From NCBI RefSeq assembly GCF_039521975.1, contig NZ_BAAACZ010000003.1:1-64000 (forward strand): 64,000 bases of DNA, in the 5' to 3' direction. The notes below the pieces were generated by a model. That model was not told the DNA's origin and made no database searches. It worked only from the letters and a program-made list of their open reading frames with translations. Numbering within the stretch: position 1 is the stretch's first letter; each line of letters begins with the position of its first letter. Positions 24,865-33,495 of this stretch are shown in pieces. The position numbers were made by a program, and so were the translations under genes. This DNA is from Alkalibacillus silvisoli (GTDB lineage Bacteria; Bacillota; Bacilli; Bacillales; Alkalibacillaceae).

Positions 24865-26205
24865 ATGGATCAATACGATGTCATAATTATTGGTGGTGGA
24901 TTAGCGGGGATTTCATGCGGAATTGAGCTTGCCCAAAACAATTATAAGGTACTCATACTAGAAAAATCTCCGCATATGGGTGGACGAACAGCTTCTTGGG
25001 ATGATCATGGTATGTTAGTGGAAACGGGTTCTCACCGTGTGATTGGGTATTATAAACACCTTCCAAAATTGCTTAAAAAAGCTGGAGTGGACATCAATGA
25101 TATCGTTTCATGGGAAGACAAATTGGATGTGCTATCACCGAAGCATGAGAATGTTACAACTTTTGGTGTGGCACCGCTATTTGGACCATTTACTCTCATC
25201 CGTGCTATGTTAGGGAACAATCAGTCTTTTTCAGCTAAGGCGAAGTTATCATTAGCCCCATTTTTTAAAGCAGGTTTAAATGAATATAAAAAAGACCCCA
25301 AAAGACTAGATCAAATGAGTATATTGGAGTTTGCCAGGCAAAATGGCGTGCATAAAGATGCCATTCATCTGTTTATAGAAGCGTTATGTAATGGCATTTT
25401 TTTTACACCACCTGAACGCTTTTCTGCGTATGTCTTTTTTGGAATTCTAGCACCAGCACCATCTCGATTTTATAAAATGAGAATAGGTGGATTTTTAGGT
25501 GGGATGAGTGAGGTTATGTTTAATTCGCTTGTTTATCATTTTGAGAATCTTGGTGGTAAAATCATGCTCAATTCAGAAGTACAACGTTTAATTACAGAAG
25601 AAGAGAGGGTGGAAGGTGTCTCGTTAAATGAATCAAACATCTTAGCTAAACATGTCGTATTGGCAACGGAACTTGGAGCAGCTAAACAGATAATAAACCA
25701 ATCTCAAATCGATTTAATCAATTTTTATTCAATGTTAAAGCTTCCGACTGCAGCAGCTGTTTCGGTTCAACTAGAATTAACTGAGCCTGCTTTAGAGCAT
25801 GATCGAACGACATTTGCTCCAGGGACAGCGTTAGCTAGTTTTTCTGAACAGTCAAGATCAACATTTACACATGTTCCAGGAAGGATATCAATTATAATAG
25901 GACCATCTGATCGATATATTGACTACAAAGACGACTCACTGCTTCAACTCGTTTATGAAGAGTCAGAGAAAATAGGGTTAAATATAAACGGGAAAGTCAC
26001 CGATTATCGTGTTGTCAAACACCCTGAAGAATTTTACTCTGTAGCCCCAGGCCATGATTTGCTTAGACCAGTGCAGAAGACAGTAGTACCTGGTTTAACA
26101 TTGGCAGGTGATTATACAAAACAGCCTTTCTTTTCAACAATGGAAGGTGCTGTGTTCTCAGGAGAATTAGCCTCAAAAAATGTGAAGAAGGAATTAAATA
26201 TATAA
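24865..26205 (+). CDS. FAD-dependent oxidoreductase, phytoene desaturase/amine oxidase-like
   Basis: This 446-residue flavoprotein has an N-terminal FAD-binding GGGLAGISCGIELA motif, followed by EKSPHMGGRTASW, which is typical of the carotenoid desaturase/protoporphyrinogen oxidase superfamily. The C-terminal FAD-contact motif reads LTLAGDYTKQPFFSTMEGAV. Carotenoid-type desaturation or squalene-oxidation steps are plausible, but there are no other terpenoid genes in the window, so the substrate is open. GGTGG precedes the ATG. A 15-bp terminator overlaps its stop codon. Confidence 0.85.
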   Translation: MDQYDVIIIGGGLAGISCGIELAQNNYKVLILEKSPHMGGRTASWDDHGMLVETGSHRVIGYYKHLPKLLKKAGVDINDIVSWEDKLDVLSPKHENVTTFGVAPLFGPFTLIRAMLGNNQSFSAKAKLSLAPFFKAGLNEYKKDPKRLDQMSILEFARQNGVHKDAIHLFIEALCNGIFFTPPERFSAYVFFGILAPAPSRFYKMRIGGFLGGMSEVMFNSLVYHFENLGGKIMLNSEVQRLITEEERVEGVSLNESNILAKHVVLATELGAAKQIINQSQIDLINFYSMLKLPTAAAVSVQLELTEPALEHDRTTFAPGTALASFSEQSRSTFTHVPGRISIIIGPSDRYIDYKDDSLLQLVYEESEKIGLNINGKVTDYRVVKHPEEFYSVAPGHDLLRPVQKTVVPGLTLAGDYTKQPFFSTMEGAVFSGELASKNVKKELNI

Positions 26206-26243
26206 AGAAAGCTGCTCTTTGATTTAGAGCAGCTTTCTTTTTG
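26204..26243. terminator. Bidirectional terminator
   Basis: AAAGAAAGCTGCTCT (26204-26218) and AGAGCAGCTTTCTTT (26226-26240) form a perfect 15-bp stem between two convergent genes, with a T run on the plus strand and A-rich DNA before it. Confidence 0.9.
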
Positions 26244-27711
26244 GGGGTTGACGCGTATCATCTTTAGTATTTAAAATGCTAGGTCTTTTATCATTAAATG
26301 GGATGGGCGAACGGATTAAGGTTAAGAATAAAGCACGTGGGTTAAATGGGATCAATGGCCATAAATATGGCACATTTAATGTTTTTGTTTTGACTAGCAA
26401 AAGTAGCCATATTGTAACGGCGACAACGAATCCAACTAATCCAAATGCAGCGGCAACTGATAAGAATATTAGGCGAAAGATTCGGTTAGCTAAGCTCAAT
26501 TCGTAACTTGGTGTTGCATAGTTTCCAATTACAGCTGCAGCAATATATAAAACAACCTCGTGTGTAAATAAACCAGCTTCAATGGCTATTTCACCAATTA
26601 ATATAGCAGCTACTAAACCTAAAGCAGTAGCAAGAGCATTTGGAGTATGAATGGCAGCCATCCGCAATATTTCAACACCAATTTCAGCTATGAGGAATTG
26701 TAAGTATATTGGGATTTCACCAGGATCCTCAGCACCGATAAAATCAAGGTATTCTCCGCCTAGATTAGGGTTTGTCGCGATTAAATACCAAGCGGGCAAT
26801 AGGAATAATGTTACAAAGATTGCAATAAAGCGAACCCATCTTAAAAACATCCCCACTATTGGAGCTTGGCGATATTCCTCAGCATGTTGTAGATGGTGCC
26901 AAAACGTTGTCGGACAAATCATGACACTAGGTGAACCGTCGACTAAAATTAAAACATGTCCTTCTAATAGATGAACTCCAGATGTGTCTCCCCGCTCCGT
27001 GTAACGAACAAGAGGATAAGGGCTAAGGCGTTTACCGAATATATATTCTTCTAACGTTTTTTCGCCCATTGATAAACCATCAACGTCAATGTATTCGAGT
27101 TCTTTCTTGATTCGATCGACTAACTCAGAATCGACAACACTGTCGATATAAGCTAATGAGATATCTTTCTTAGACCGTTTGCCGATTTGTAAGTATTCCA
27201 TAATTAATGAGCGATCACGGACATGCCTACGAATCAGGGCTGCATTGAAAACAATTGTCTCAACAAAGCCATCTCTTGGCCCTCGTACGACACGTTCAAG
27301 GTCGGGCTCTTCTGGTGAACGGATAGGGTACTCACGGGTGTCGACCATGATGACTTCTTTACAGTTTTCAACAATTAGAGCGGTTTGCCCTGCTAATACT
27401 TGACCAATAACTTCTTCTAGATCTTCTGATGTCTCAACCTCTTGGTGAGGAATGATGGATTGAGATAATGTGGTAATGGGGTCTTTTTTTAAGTCTTCAA
27501 TTTCTAAATCATTTAAACTCTTTAATGTTTCGATAAGAGATAAATCATTAGCAAATCCATCAATGAAGAACATCCCCATTTTTCGGTCGCCATGAACTAA
27601 TTTATGATGAATCACATCGAAGTTATCCTCAACTCTTAATTCCTTCTGTAAATACTCAATATTCTTTTTGAAATTCTTTGAAACAGGTACTTGATTCCCA
27701 GGTTTCCCCAC
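26224..27711 (-). CDS. GerA/SpoVAF family spore germination protein
   Basis: This is a 495-residue A-subunit-type germinant receptor protein. It has a large soluble N-terminal part (about 1-285) with RSPEEPDLERVVRGPRDGF and IGKRSKKDISLAYI, then four to five membrane helices to about 450, and a basic tail. The N-terminal pattern is closer to SpoVAF than to GerAA proteins with their TNTVDSL motif, but the rest of the spoVA operon is absent. It should sit in the spore inner membrane. It is transcribed alone, and its presence marks the organism as a spore former. A sporulation-sigma promoter was not identified. Confidence 0.88.
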   Translation of the reverse strand: MGKPGNQVPVSKNFKKNIEYLQKELRVEDNFDVIHHKLVHGDRKMGMFFIDGFANDLSLIETLKSLNDLEIEDLKKDPITTLSQSIIPHQEVETSEDLEEVIGQVLAGQTALIVENCKEVIMVDTREYPIRSPEEPDLERVVRGPRDGFVETIVFNAALIRRHVRDRSLIMEYLQIGKRSKKDISLAYIDSVVDSELVDRIKKELEYIDVDGLSMGEKTLEEYIFGKRLSPYPLVRYTERGDTSGVHLLEGHVLILVDGSPSVMICPTTFWHHLQHAEEYRQAPIVGMFLRWVRFIAIFVTLFLLPAWYLIATNPNLGGEYLDFIGAEDPGEIPIYLQFLIAEIGVEILRMAAIHTPNALATALGLVAAILIGEIAIEAGLFTHEVVLYIAAAVIGNYATPSYELSLANRIFRLIFLSVAAAFGLVGFVVAVTIWLLLLVKTKTLNVPYLWPLIPFNPRALFLTLIRSPIPFNDKRPSILNTKDDTRQPPKRKLL

Positions 27712-27988
27712 GTAATCACCCCATTATTAGTGTTAAATGTTAGGTATAGTATTGATTAGTTACAAAAAAGTTATGCGGTAGTAGGTGGTGTTTACTTAAG
27801 TTTAGTGGGAATGGTTCAGCGTGAGCTGTAACTATGGGTTTTATATTTTGGTTATGATTCGTATAAGTCTGTAGAAAGTGTAAGAAAATATTAACAAATT
27901 CGTTAGTGTGTATCTTGTATAATATGAGGGGAGTATTGTTATTTTGATATAGTAGATTGTCTTAATTAAATATAGAAGGGTGCAATTG

Positions 27989-30637
27989 ATGAAGGCGATA
28001 TTAGATATTTTTAAACAAGATTTAGCAAATATAAAAAGAGTTCCGTTAGTTGGATTGTTATTAATAGGGTTAGCGATTTTACCATCACTTTATGCATGGT
28101 TTAACTTAGCTGCTTCATGGGATCCGTATGATAATACTGAGGATTTGACGGTTGCTGTAGTGAATGAAGACCAAGGTGCTGAAATCGATGGGGAAACTCT
28201 TCATGTCGGTGATGAGCTTGAATCCAGTTTAGAAGAGAATGAAGGCCTCGATTGGACATTTGTAACGTCGGATGAAGCTGAAGAAGGGGTGTATTACGGA
28301 GACTATTATGCAGCGATTTATATAAATGAAGATTTCTCCAGCAGTTTAGTAAGTGTTATTGACGGTTCACCAAGTCCTGCTGAGATTGATTATGAGGTGA
28401 ATGAGAAGCTTAATGCAATAGCTCCCAAAATGACTGAAGCCGGAACATCGACTATTGTAAATGAAATCTCAACGCAATTAATTAAAAACTCCTCTGAAGC
28501 TCTGTTTACAGAGTTTGATCGTCTTGGTATTGCCTTGGAAGAAGAATTGCCAACGATTAGAGCATTAAAGCAACAAGTTTATGATTTGGAAGAAAAGACG
28601 CCATTATTAATGAGTTTTGGTGACATTGTTATTTCAGTAGATGAACAGTGGGATCAAATTGAAGAACAGGTAGAGCATTTTCTAGCTTTAGATGAATTGC
28701 GTCCTGAAATTCAAGAGGGTGCTGAAAAAATACTTATCTTAGAAGAAAGTTTGTCTGAAGTTGAATCCTTAGGTGAAAGTGTTGTTGAAGTTGAAACATA
28801 TTTACCTGAAGTAAAGCAATCTGTGGACGAATTAAGGGTGATTGCTGAGCAGATTGTATTAATAGAAGACTATTTGTATGACGGGGTTATGGCTGTTCAA
28901 GAATTACAAGATCAAATTGAAGACCTGGAAAGTTCTTTGCCTGCTGTCGTTGACCAAATTGAAGCGATGGAACAGCGTGCAGAAGCATTAGTTGAAATAA
29001 TGGGTAATTTAAATGAGGGCCTAGACGGCTTTGTAGACCAATTGATTGAAGCTTCGAATCGCATGACTACGGTATTGGAAGATCTGAGTGCAGGCATTGA
29101 AGAAGGTAATTTAGAACAAATAGAATCAACCTTACATGAATTGAATGACCAACTGACTTCATTCGACTTATTACTAGAAGATATGATTTCAAAGCTTGAA
29201 ACATGGGAGAATGTTGATCCGTCAGTTGCAGAAACAATTGAACAGTTAAAGTTGATTCGAGGGTATGTTAATGAAAGTCAACAAATCGTTGAACAGGCTA
29301 TTGAAGAACTTGATCAAGATGAGGAAATAAGTGAACAATTAATTGAATCTATTTCGACACTTCATACACAAATTAATCAATTTCAAGCTTACATGGAAGC
29401 GGACGGACGAGAAGCCATTGATACATTGACTAATGAGGCTTATGAACAAGTTGAAAACACGCATGAACAATTGGATACGATCGTATACGTTTTACCTCAG
29501 GTAGAGGAACTGATTAATGAGTTAGATGACATGAATATGGTTAATCAAGAGGATTTAGAGAATGCTTTAGAAGATGTTCCTGAGGTTGGCCAAAACTTAA
29601 CTGAATTCATTGATCAGATTGAAGGAGCCTTACCACAAGTTGAAACAGTTTTAGAAAGTGTTGCAAACTTTATGGAAAATGATTTCCCTGAACTTCAAGG
29701 TCAAATTAAAAGAATTGGGGCATTCATACGTGAAGACTTACCAGAAGTAGAAGAACAATACTTAACTGTTGCGGATATGATTGAAGAGCATTTCCCACAA
29801 ATTCAATCAACTGTCCAAGGTTTAGCTCAATTTGCAGAGGATGACCTTCCAGGGTTAAGTGAACAATTCGACCAATTAGCAACACAAGTAAGGGAATTAG
29901 AAGAAGATGATGCTTTAAGTGAACTCATTACAGTATTGCGCCATGATGTAGAAGAGGAAAGTGAATTCTTTAAAGAGCCAGTTGTTTTAGATGAAACCCA
30001 ACTGTTTCCTGTCCCAAATTATGGTTCAGCGAATTCACCGTTTTATACAGTGTTAAGTTTATGGATTGGAGCTTTACTGCTTTGTAACCTATTAAGTACT
30101 AATGTGCATAAGAAAGATCGTAAACCATATTATAAAATGCATCATATGTATTTAGGGCGAATGATCTTATTTTTAATCGTTGGAATCTTGCAAGGTATTG
30201 TTATTAGTTTAGGTAACCTTTGGATTTTAGGTGTGTATACTCAGTCACCGTGGTGGTTCACTTTATTCACAGTGTTCATAGCGGTCGTGTTTATGCTTAT
30301 GGTTTATACGTTAACATCTGTATTTGGTAACATTGGTAAAGCATTAGCGATTGTCTTTTTAGTGTTACAGCTATCAGGTGGTGGTGGAATGTTCCCAATT
30401 GAGGTTGCGCCAGACTTTTTCCAGGCGATTCATCCCTATCTGCCATTTACGTATGCAATTGATTTATTAAGAGAAGCAGTCGGCGGTATTATTCCATCTG
30501 TTGCTTGGTTTAACTCAATTATGTTATCCATTTTTGGACTAGGCACCATCTTGTTTGGACTGATTTTTAAAGAAAAACTAGCCGATCGAATTGAAGAGAC
30601 ATCAGATAAATCCAAGTCAAGTCGTTTAATTGAATAA
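27989..30637 (+). CDS. YhgE/Pip family membrane protein
   Basis: This 882-residue protein has one N-terminal helix (LVGLLLIGLAILPSLYAWFN), then a very large extracellular region (about 45-690) that is mostly acidic coiled coil, with IEQ/LEE heptads. Six helices follow at about 695-870. This is the layout of the phage infection protein/YhgE family and of YueB in type VII secretion loci. No WXG100 or other secretion genes are close. The GTG at 27980 is possible, but AGAAGGG is better placed for the ATG at 27989. A TATAAT with a TG extension (27918-27923) may be its promoter. Confidence 0.9.
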   Translation: MKAILDIFKQDLANIKRVPLVGLLLIGLAILPSLYAWFNLAASWDPYDNTEDLTVAVVNEDQGAEIDGETLHVGDELESSLEENEGLDWTFVTSDEAEEGVYYGDYYAAIYINEDFSSSLVSVIDGSPSPAEIDYEVNEKLNAIAPKMTEAGTSTIVNEISTQLIKNSSEALFTEFDRLGIALEEELPTIRALKQQVYDLEEKTPLLMSFGDIVISVDEQWDQIEEQVEHFLALDELRPEIQEGAEKILILEESLSEVESLGESVVEVETYLPEVKQSVDELRVIAEQIVLIEDYLYDGVMAVQELQDQIEDLESSLPAVVDQIEAMEQRAEALVEIMGNLNEGLDGFVDQLIEASNRMTTVLEDLSAGIEEGNLEQIESTLHELNDQLTSFDLLLEDMISKLETWENVDPSVAETIEQLKLIRGYVNESQQIVEQAIEELDQDEEISEQLIESISTLHTQINQFQAYMEADGREAIDTLTNEAYEQVENTHEQLDTIVYVLPQVEELINELDDMNMVNQEDLENALEDVPEVGQNLTEFIDQIEGALPQVETVLESVANFMENDFPELQGQIKRIGAFIREDLPEVEEQYLTVADMIEEHFPQIQSTVQGLAQFAEDDLPGLSEQFDQLATQVRELEEDDALSELITVLRHDVEEESEFFKEPVVLDETQLFPVPNYGSANSPFYTVLSLWIGALLLCNLLSTNVHKKDRKPYYKMHHMYLGRMILFLIVGILQGIVISLGNLWILGVYTQSPWWFTLFTVFIAVVFMLMVYTLTSVFGNIGKALAIVFLVLQLSGGGGMFPIEVAPDFFQAIHPYLPFTYAIDLLREAVGGIIPSVAWFNSIMLSIFGLGTILFGLIFKEKLADRIEETSDKSKSSRLIE

Positions 30638-30748
30638 ATACAAATTGAAGCATGGTGTTTAGATGAGCACTAAAAAATACAAATAAAGAAAGTTTGAAAA
30701 TTTTCCAGATTATATTTTAAATGAAAGATGTAGTGCTAACCAAATAGA

Positions 30749-30792
30749 AAAACCCGAACGGTTCATCATAAATGAACGCGTTCGGATTTTCT
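30749..30792. terminator. Terminator made of dispersed 42-bp palindrome (copy 2)
   Basis: AAAACCCGAACG (30749-30760) pairs with CGTTCGGATTTT (30779-30790) with one mismatch, and the inner stem GTTCAT/ATGAAC is perfect. It lies between the convergent YhgE and lipoprotein genes and has the same sequence core as the hairpins at 8138 and 38484. Confidence 0.85.
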
Positions 30793-30825
30793 ATTTATTA
30801 CTATTAGTCTAGATTAGCCTCAATC

Positions 30826-31782
30826 TTAAAATTCTTGCATCATCGCATCCATCATGATTTGTTCTAGTTCTTCAAAGTCTAGAATTTCCTCATTTTCTGG
30901 GTCGATAGTAAACTCAACATCACTGTTCATGTTGCTATAAGTTGTATTACCAGCTAAATAGATTTGGATAAACTCATTAGAGTCAGGGTCTTCGAATAAG
31001 AAATCCATTACGAAAGATTGTTCTTCTAACTCATCACCATTTATAACAACAGAAGTTTCAATCTGTTCGATGCTTAGAACCTCTGAAATCTCCTCCATTG
31101 CTTCATCTAAGTCCTCATCCATCATCGCTAGTTCTTCTTCAGTGAATAATTCTTCAAATTCATTCATGAATGCTTCTACTAAATACATGAAATCATCTTC
31201 AGTGAAAGATACAGTGTATTCATCACCGTCATTTGTGAATTCTGATTCATCTTTTTGATCTAAGAAGTCAGTCATTACTTGTTGAGCACGCTGTTCCATT
31301 TCGTCTTGCTCGAAATCAGGTGCTTCACCTTCTAAGTCGTCTAAGTTAATTTCAATTAACTTACCACGAGCTTCATCAGGTAATGGGAACATCATTCCAA
31401 ATTCCTCAATGATACTATCTGTTTGAATGTACATCGTTTGATTTTCAAGGTCCTGTAAGAAAGGAACCTCTAAATCAATAGATAATGGTGGCATGCTTCC
31501 ATTAAAGTAAACAACAGCTTCTTGTAATTGTTGATTAGCGTCATAAACTTGATCGACTTTGAAATCAAAGTCATTGATCATACCTGCAAATTGATCAAAC
31601 ATTGGATCATTAATATCGGCATCAAACTCTAAGTCGAATTCAGAAGATGCTTCATAGCTCTCAGCTTCTAGCATTGAATTAAATGCATCAACAACAACCT
31701 CTTTGTCACTGCGGTCATCACCACAAGCTGCAAGAATCATTGTAGCAGCTAAAGCCAATGCCAATATGGTCTTCTTATACAT
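30826..31782 (-). CDS. Acidic lipoprotein of unknown function
   Basis: This 318-residue protein has a lipobox (MILAACG) that places the lipidated cysteine near residue 20. The rest is soluble and exceptionally acidic, with runs of D/E and few basic residues. The repeated beta pattern and phrases such as FNSMLEAESYEASSEFDLEF and VQDLENQ-like segments recall LolA/LppX-type lipoproteins of Firmicutes, but I do not recognise a named family. It is monocistronic, with good ribosome binding site spacing. Confidence 0.75.
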   Translation of the reverse strand: MYKKTILALALAATMILAACGDDRSDKEVVVDAFNSMLEAESYEASSEFDLEFDADINDPMFDQFAGMINDFDFKVDQVYDANQQLQEAVVYFNGSMPPLSIDLEVPFLQDLENQTMYIQTDSIIEEFGMMFPLPDEARGKLIEINLDDLEGEAPDFEQDEMEQRAQQVMTDFLDQKDESEFTNDGDEYTVSFTEDDFMYLVEAFMNEFEELFTEEELAMMDEDLDEAMEEISEVLSIEQIETSVVINGDELEEQSFVMDFLFEDPDSNEFIQIYLAGNTTYSNMNSDVEFTIDPENEEILDFEELEQIMMDAMMQEF

Positions 31783-31890
31783 CGGTATTTCCCCTCTCCT
31801 AAATAATTACAGTAACTATCATATCACATACTACTAGTCTATGGTGCAAAAATATATTAAAATTCTAAATTATAAATTTTTAAAAAATTA

Positions 31891-31938
31891 TTGACCGGGG
31901 TGGTCTAATTTGTTACATTAGTGTCGACCGACCTGGTC
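31891..31938 (+). promoter_or_regulatory. Promoter with two TetR-type operators
   Basis: GACCGGGGTGGTC (31893-31905) and GACCGACCTGGTC (31926-31938) share GACC-N5-GGTC and are 33 bases (three helical turns) apart. The promoter is TTGACC (31891-31896), 17-bp spacer, TACATT (31914-31919). One operator covers the -35, and the other lies just past the -10. It is the only candidate control region for the TetR-ABC operon. Confidence 0.7.
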
Positions 31939-31963
31939 TAAATAATTTGAAGGAGGATTATAC

Positions 31964-32587
31964 GTGCCGAAACCGTTTCATAATTTAGAGCAGGAAAAAC
32001 AACAACGTATCATCAGCGCATCCTTACAGGAGTTTAGTGAAAAAGGTTATGAGCAAGCTTCAACTAACCAGATTGTTAAAAATGCTGGTATAGGAAAAGG
32101 AATGCTCTTTTATTATTTTAATAACAAAAGAGAACTTTATGATTATTTAATCAACTACTGTTTTGACCTAGTCCATAATGGTTATGTCCAACAAATTGAT
32201 TTAAGTGAACCAGATTTCATTGAACGATTCAGGCAAGCATCAATGAATAAATTAACATTCTTCAATGAGAATCCTTTTGTGTTTAACTTTTTAGGGATCA
32301 TTATGCTAACTGAGGATGAGTTATTGCCTCATGATACGAGGAAGAAGATTGAGCAACTACAACAAATAGCCTATGACAGTATTTATAAGGATATTGATTA
32401 CAGTCTATTTCGTGATGATATCGATACGCAAAAAGCAATGGATCTAATCAAGTGGTCAATGGATGGTTACAGAGAGGATATAAGTCAGGTATATAAAGGT
32501 GAGGATATAGCCAATGTGAATATGGAGAAACTCACTTTAGAATTCACTCAGTATTTGGATACATTAAAAATCGCTTTTTATAAATAA
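31964..32587 (+). CDS. TetR/AcrR family transcriptional regulator
   Basis: This 207-residue protein has an N-terminal helix-turn-helix (ISASLQEFSEKGYEQASTNQ, then KGMLFYYFNNKRELYDYL, residues about 10-60) and a helical ligand-binding domain. It starts at GTG 31964, seven bases after AAGGAGG. It is the first gene of an operon with an ABC exporter and has twin palindromes in its promoter. It most likely represses itself and the exporter until a toxic ligand binds. Confidence 0.92.
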   Translation: MPKPFHNLEQEKQQRIISASLQEFSEKGYEQASTNQIVKNAGIGKGMLFYYFNNKRELYDYLINYCFDLVHNGYVQQIDLSEPDFIERFRQASMNKLTFFNENPFVFNFLGIIMLTEDELLPHDTRKKIEQLQQIAYDSIYKDIDYSLFRDDIDTQKAMDLIKWSMDGYREDISQVYKGEDIANVNMEKLTLEFTQYLDTLKIAFYK

Positions 32588-32601
32588 TTGGAGGGGATTG
32601 T

Positions 32602-33495
32602 ATGGCGGTATTAGAAGTGAAAGGTTTAACGAAGAGCTTCGGGGAAGTAAAAGCGTTAAGTGGTGTTGATCTTACGGTTCAAGAAGGTGAAGTGTTTGGT
32701 TTTATTGGACCTAATGGAGCTGGTAAATCAACAACGATTAGAATCTTGCTTGGGATTTTAAAGGCTTCATCTGGTGAGGCGAAGATTTTCGGCCAAGATG
32801 TATGGTCAGATGCAGTTGACATTCATAAACGGATTGCTTATGTACCAGGTGATGTAAATTTGTGGCCAAATTTAACAGGCGGGCAAGTAATCGATTACTT
32901 TATTAGTTTGAGAGGTCGAGAAGTGAATCAAGCCCGTAAACAAGAGTTGATAGAACGTTTTCAATTAGACCCAACGAAAAAGAGTGGTACTTATTCAAAA
33001 GGTAACCGTCAAAAAGTAGCATTAGTTGCGGCTTTTGCTCAAGATGCTGATTTATACATCTTAGATGAACCGACTTCAGGGTTAGACCCTTTAATGGAAC
33101 GTGTTTTTCAAGAGTATGTGATGGAAGCAAAACAAAATGGGAAAAGCGTTTTATTATCGAGTCACATTTTGTCAGAGGTTGAGAGGTTGTGTGATCACGT
33201 CGGTATTATTCGAGATGGGACTGTTATTGAAACAGGTTCATTAGATGAGATGAGGCATTTAACTAGAACACACCTATATGTTGAAACGAAACAACCACTT
33301 AACCTAGAAGATATGCCTGGGGTTTATGACTGGCAACAAGAAAAACAAGGCTATAGTTTTCAAGTAGACACAGAAAAGTTAGATGATGTCATTAAGAAGA
33401 TCAGTGAATATGAAGTCGTTAAATTAGAGAGTGCACCGCCGACATTAGAGGACTTATTTATGAGGCATTATGAGTCGGGAGGTGCGATGTCATGA
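32602..33495 (+). CDS. ABC exporter, ATP-binding protein
   Basis: This 297-residue ATPase has Walker A GPNGAGKST, signature YSKGNRQKVALVAAFA, Walker B LYILDEPTSGLDP and switch His in LSSHIL. The C-terminal extension (about 225-297) is typical of drug-resistance (DrrA/YxlF-like) ATPases. The stop overlaps the permease start by four bases (ATGA, 33492-33495), so the subunits are made together. Confidence 0.92.
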   Translation: MAVLEVKGLTKSFGEVKALSGVDLTVQEGEVFGFIGPNGAGKSTTIRILLGILKASSGEAKIFGQDVWSDAVDIHKRIAYVPGDVNLWPNLTGGQVIDYFISLRGREVNQARKQELIERFQLDPTKKSGTYSKGNRQKVALVAAFAQDADLYILDEPTSGLDPLMERVFQEYVMEAKQNGKSVLLSSHILSEVERLCDHVGIIRDGTVIETGSLDEMRHLTRTHLYVETKQPLNLEDMPGVYDWQQEKQGYSFQVDTEKLDDVIKKISEYEVVKLESAPPTLEDLFMRHYESGGAMS

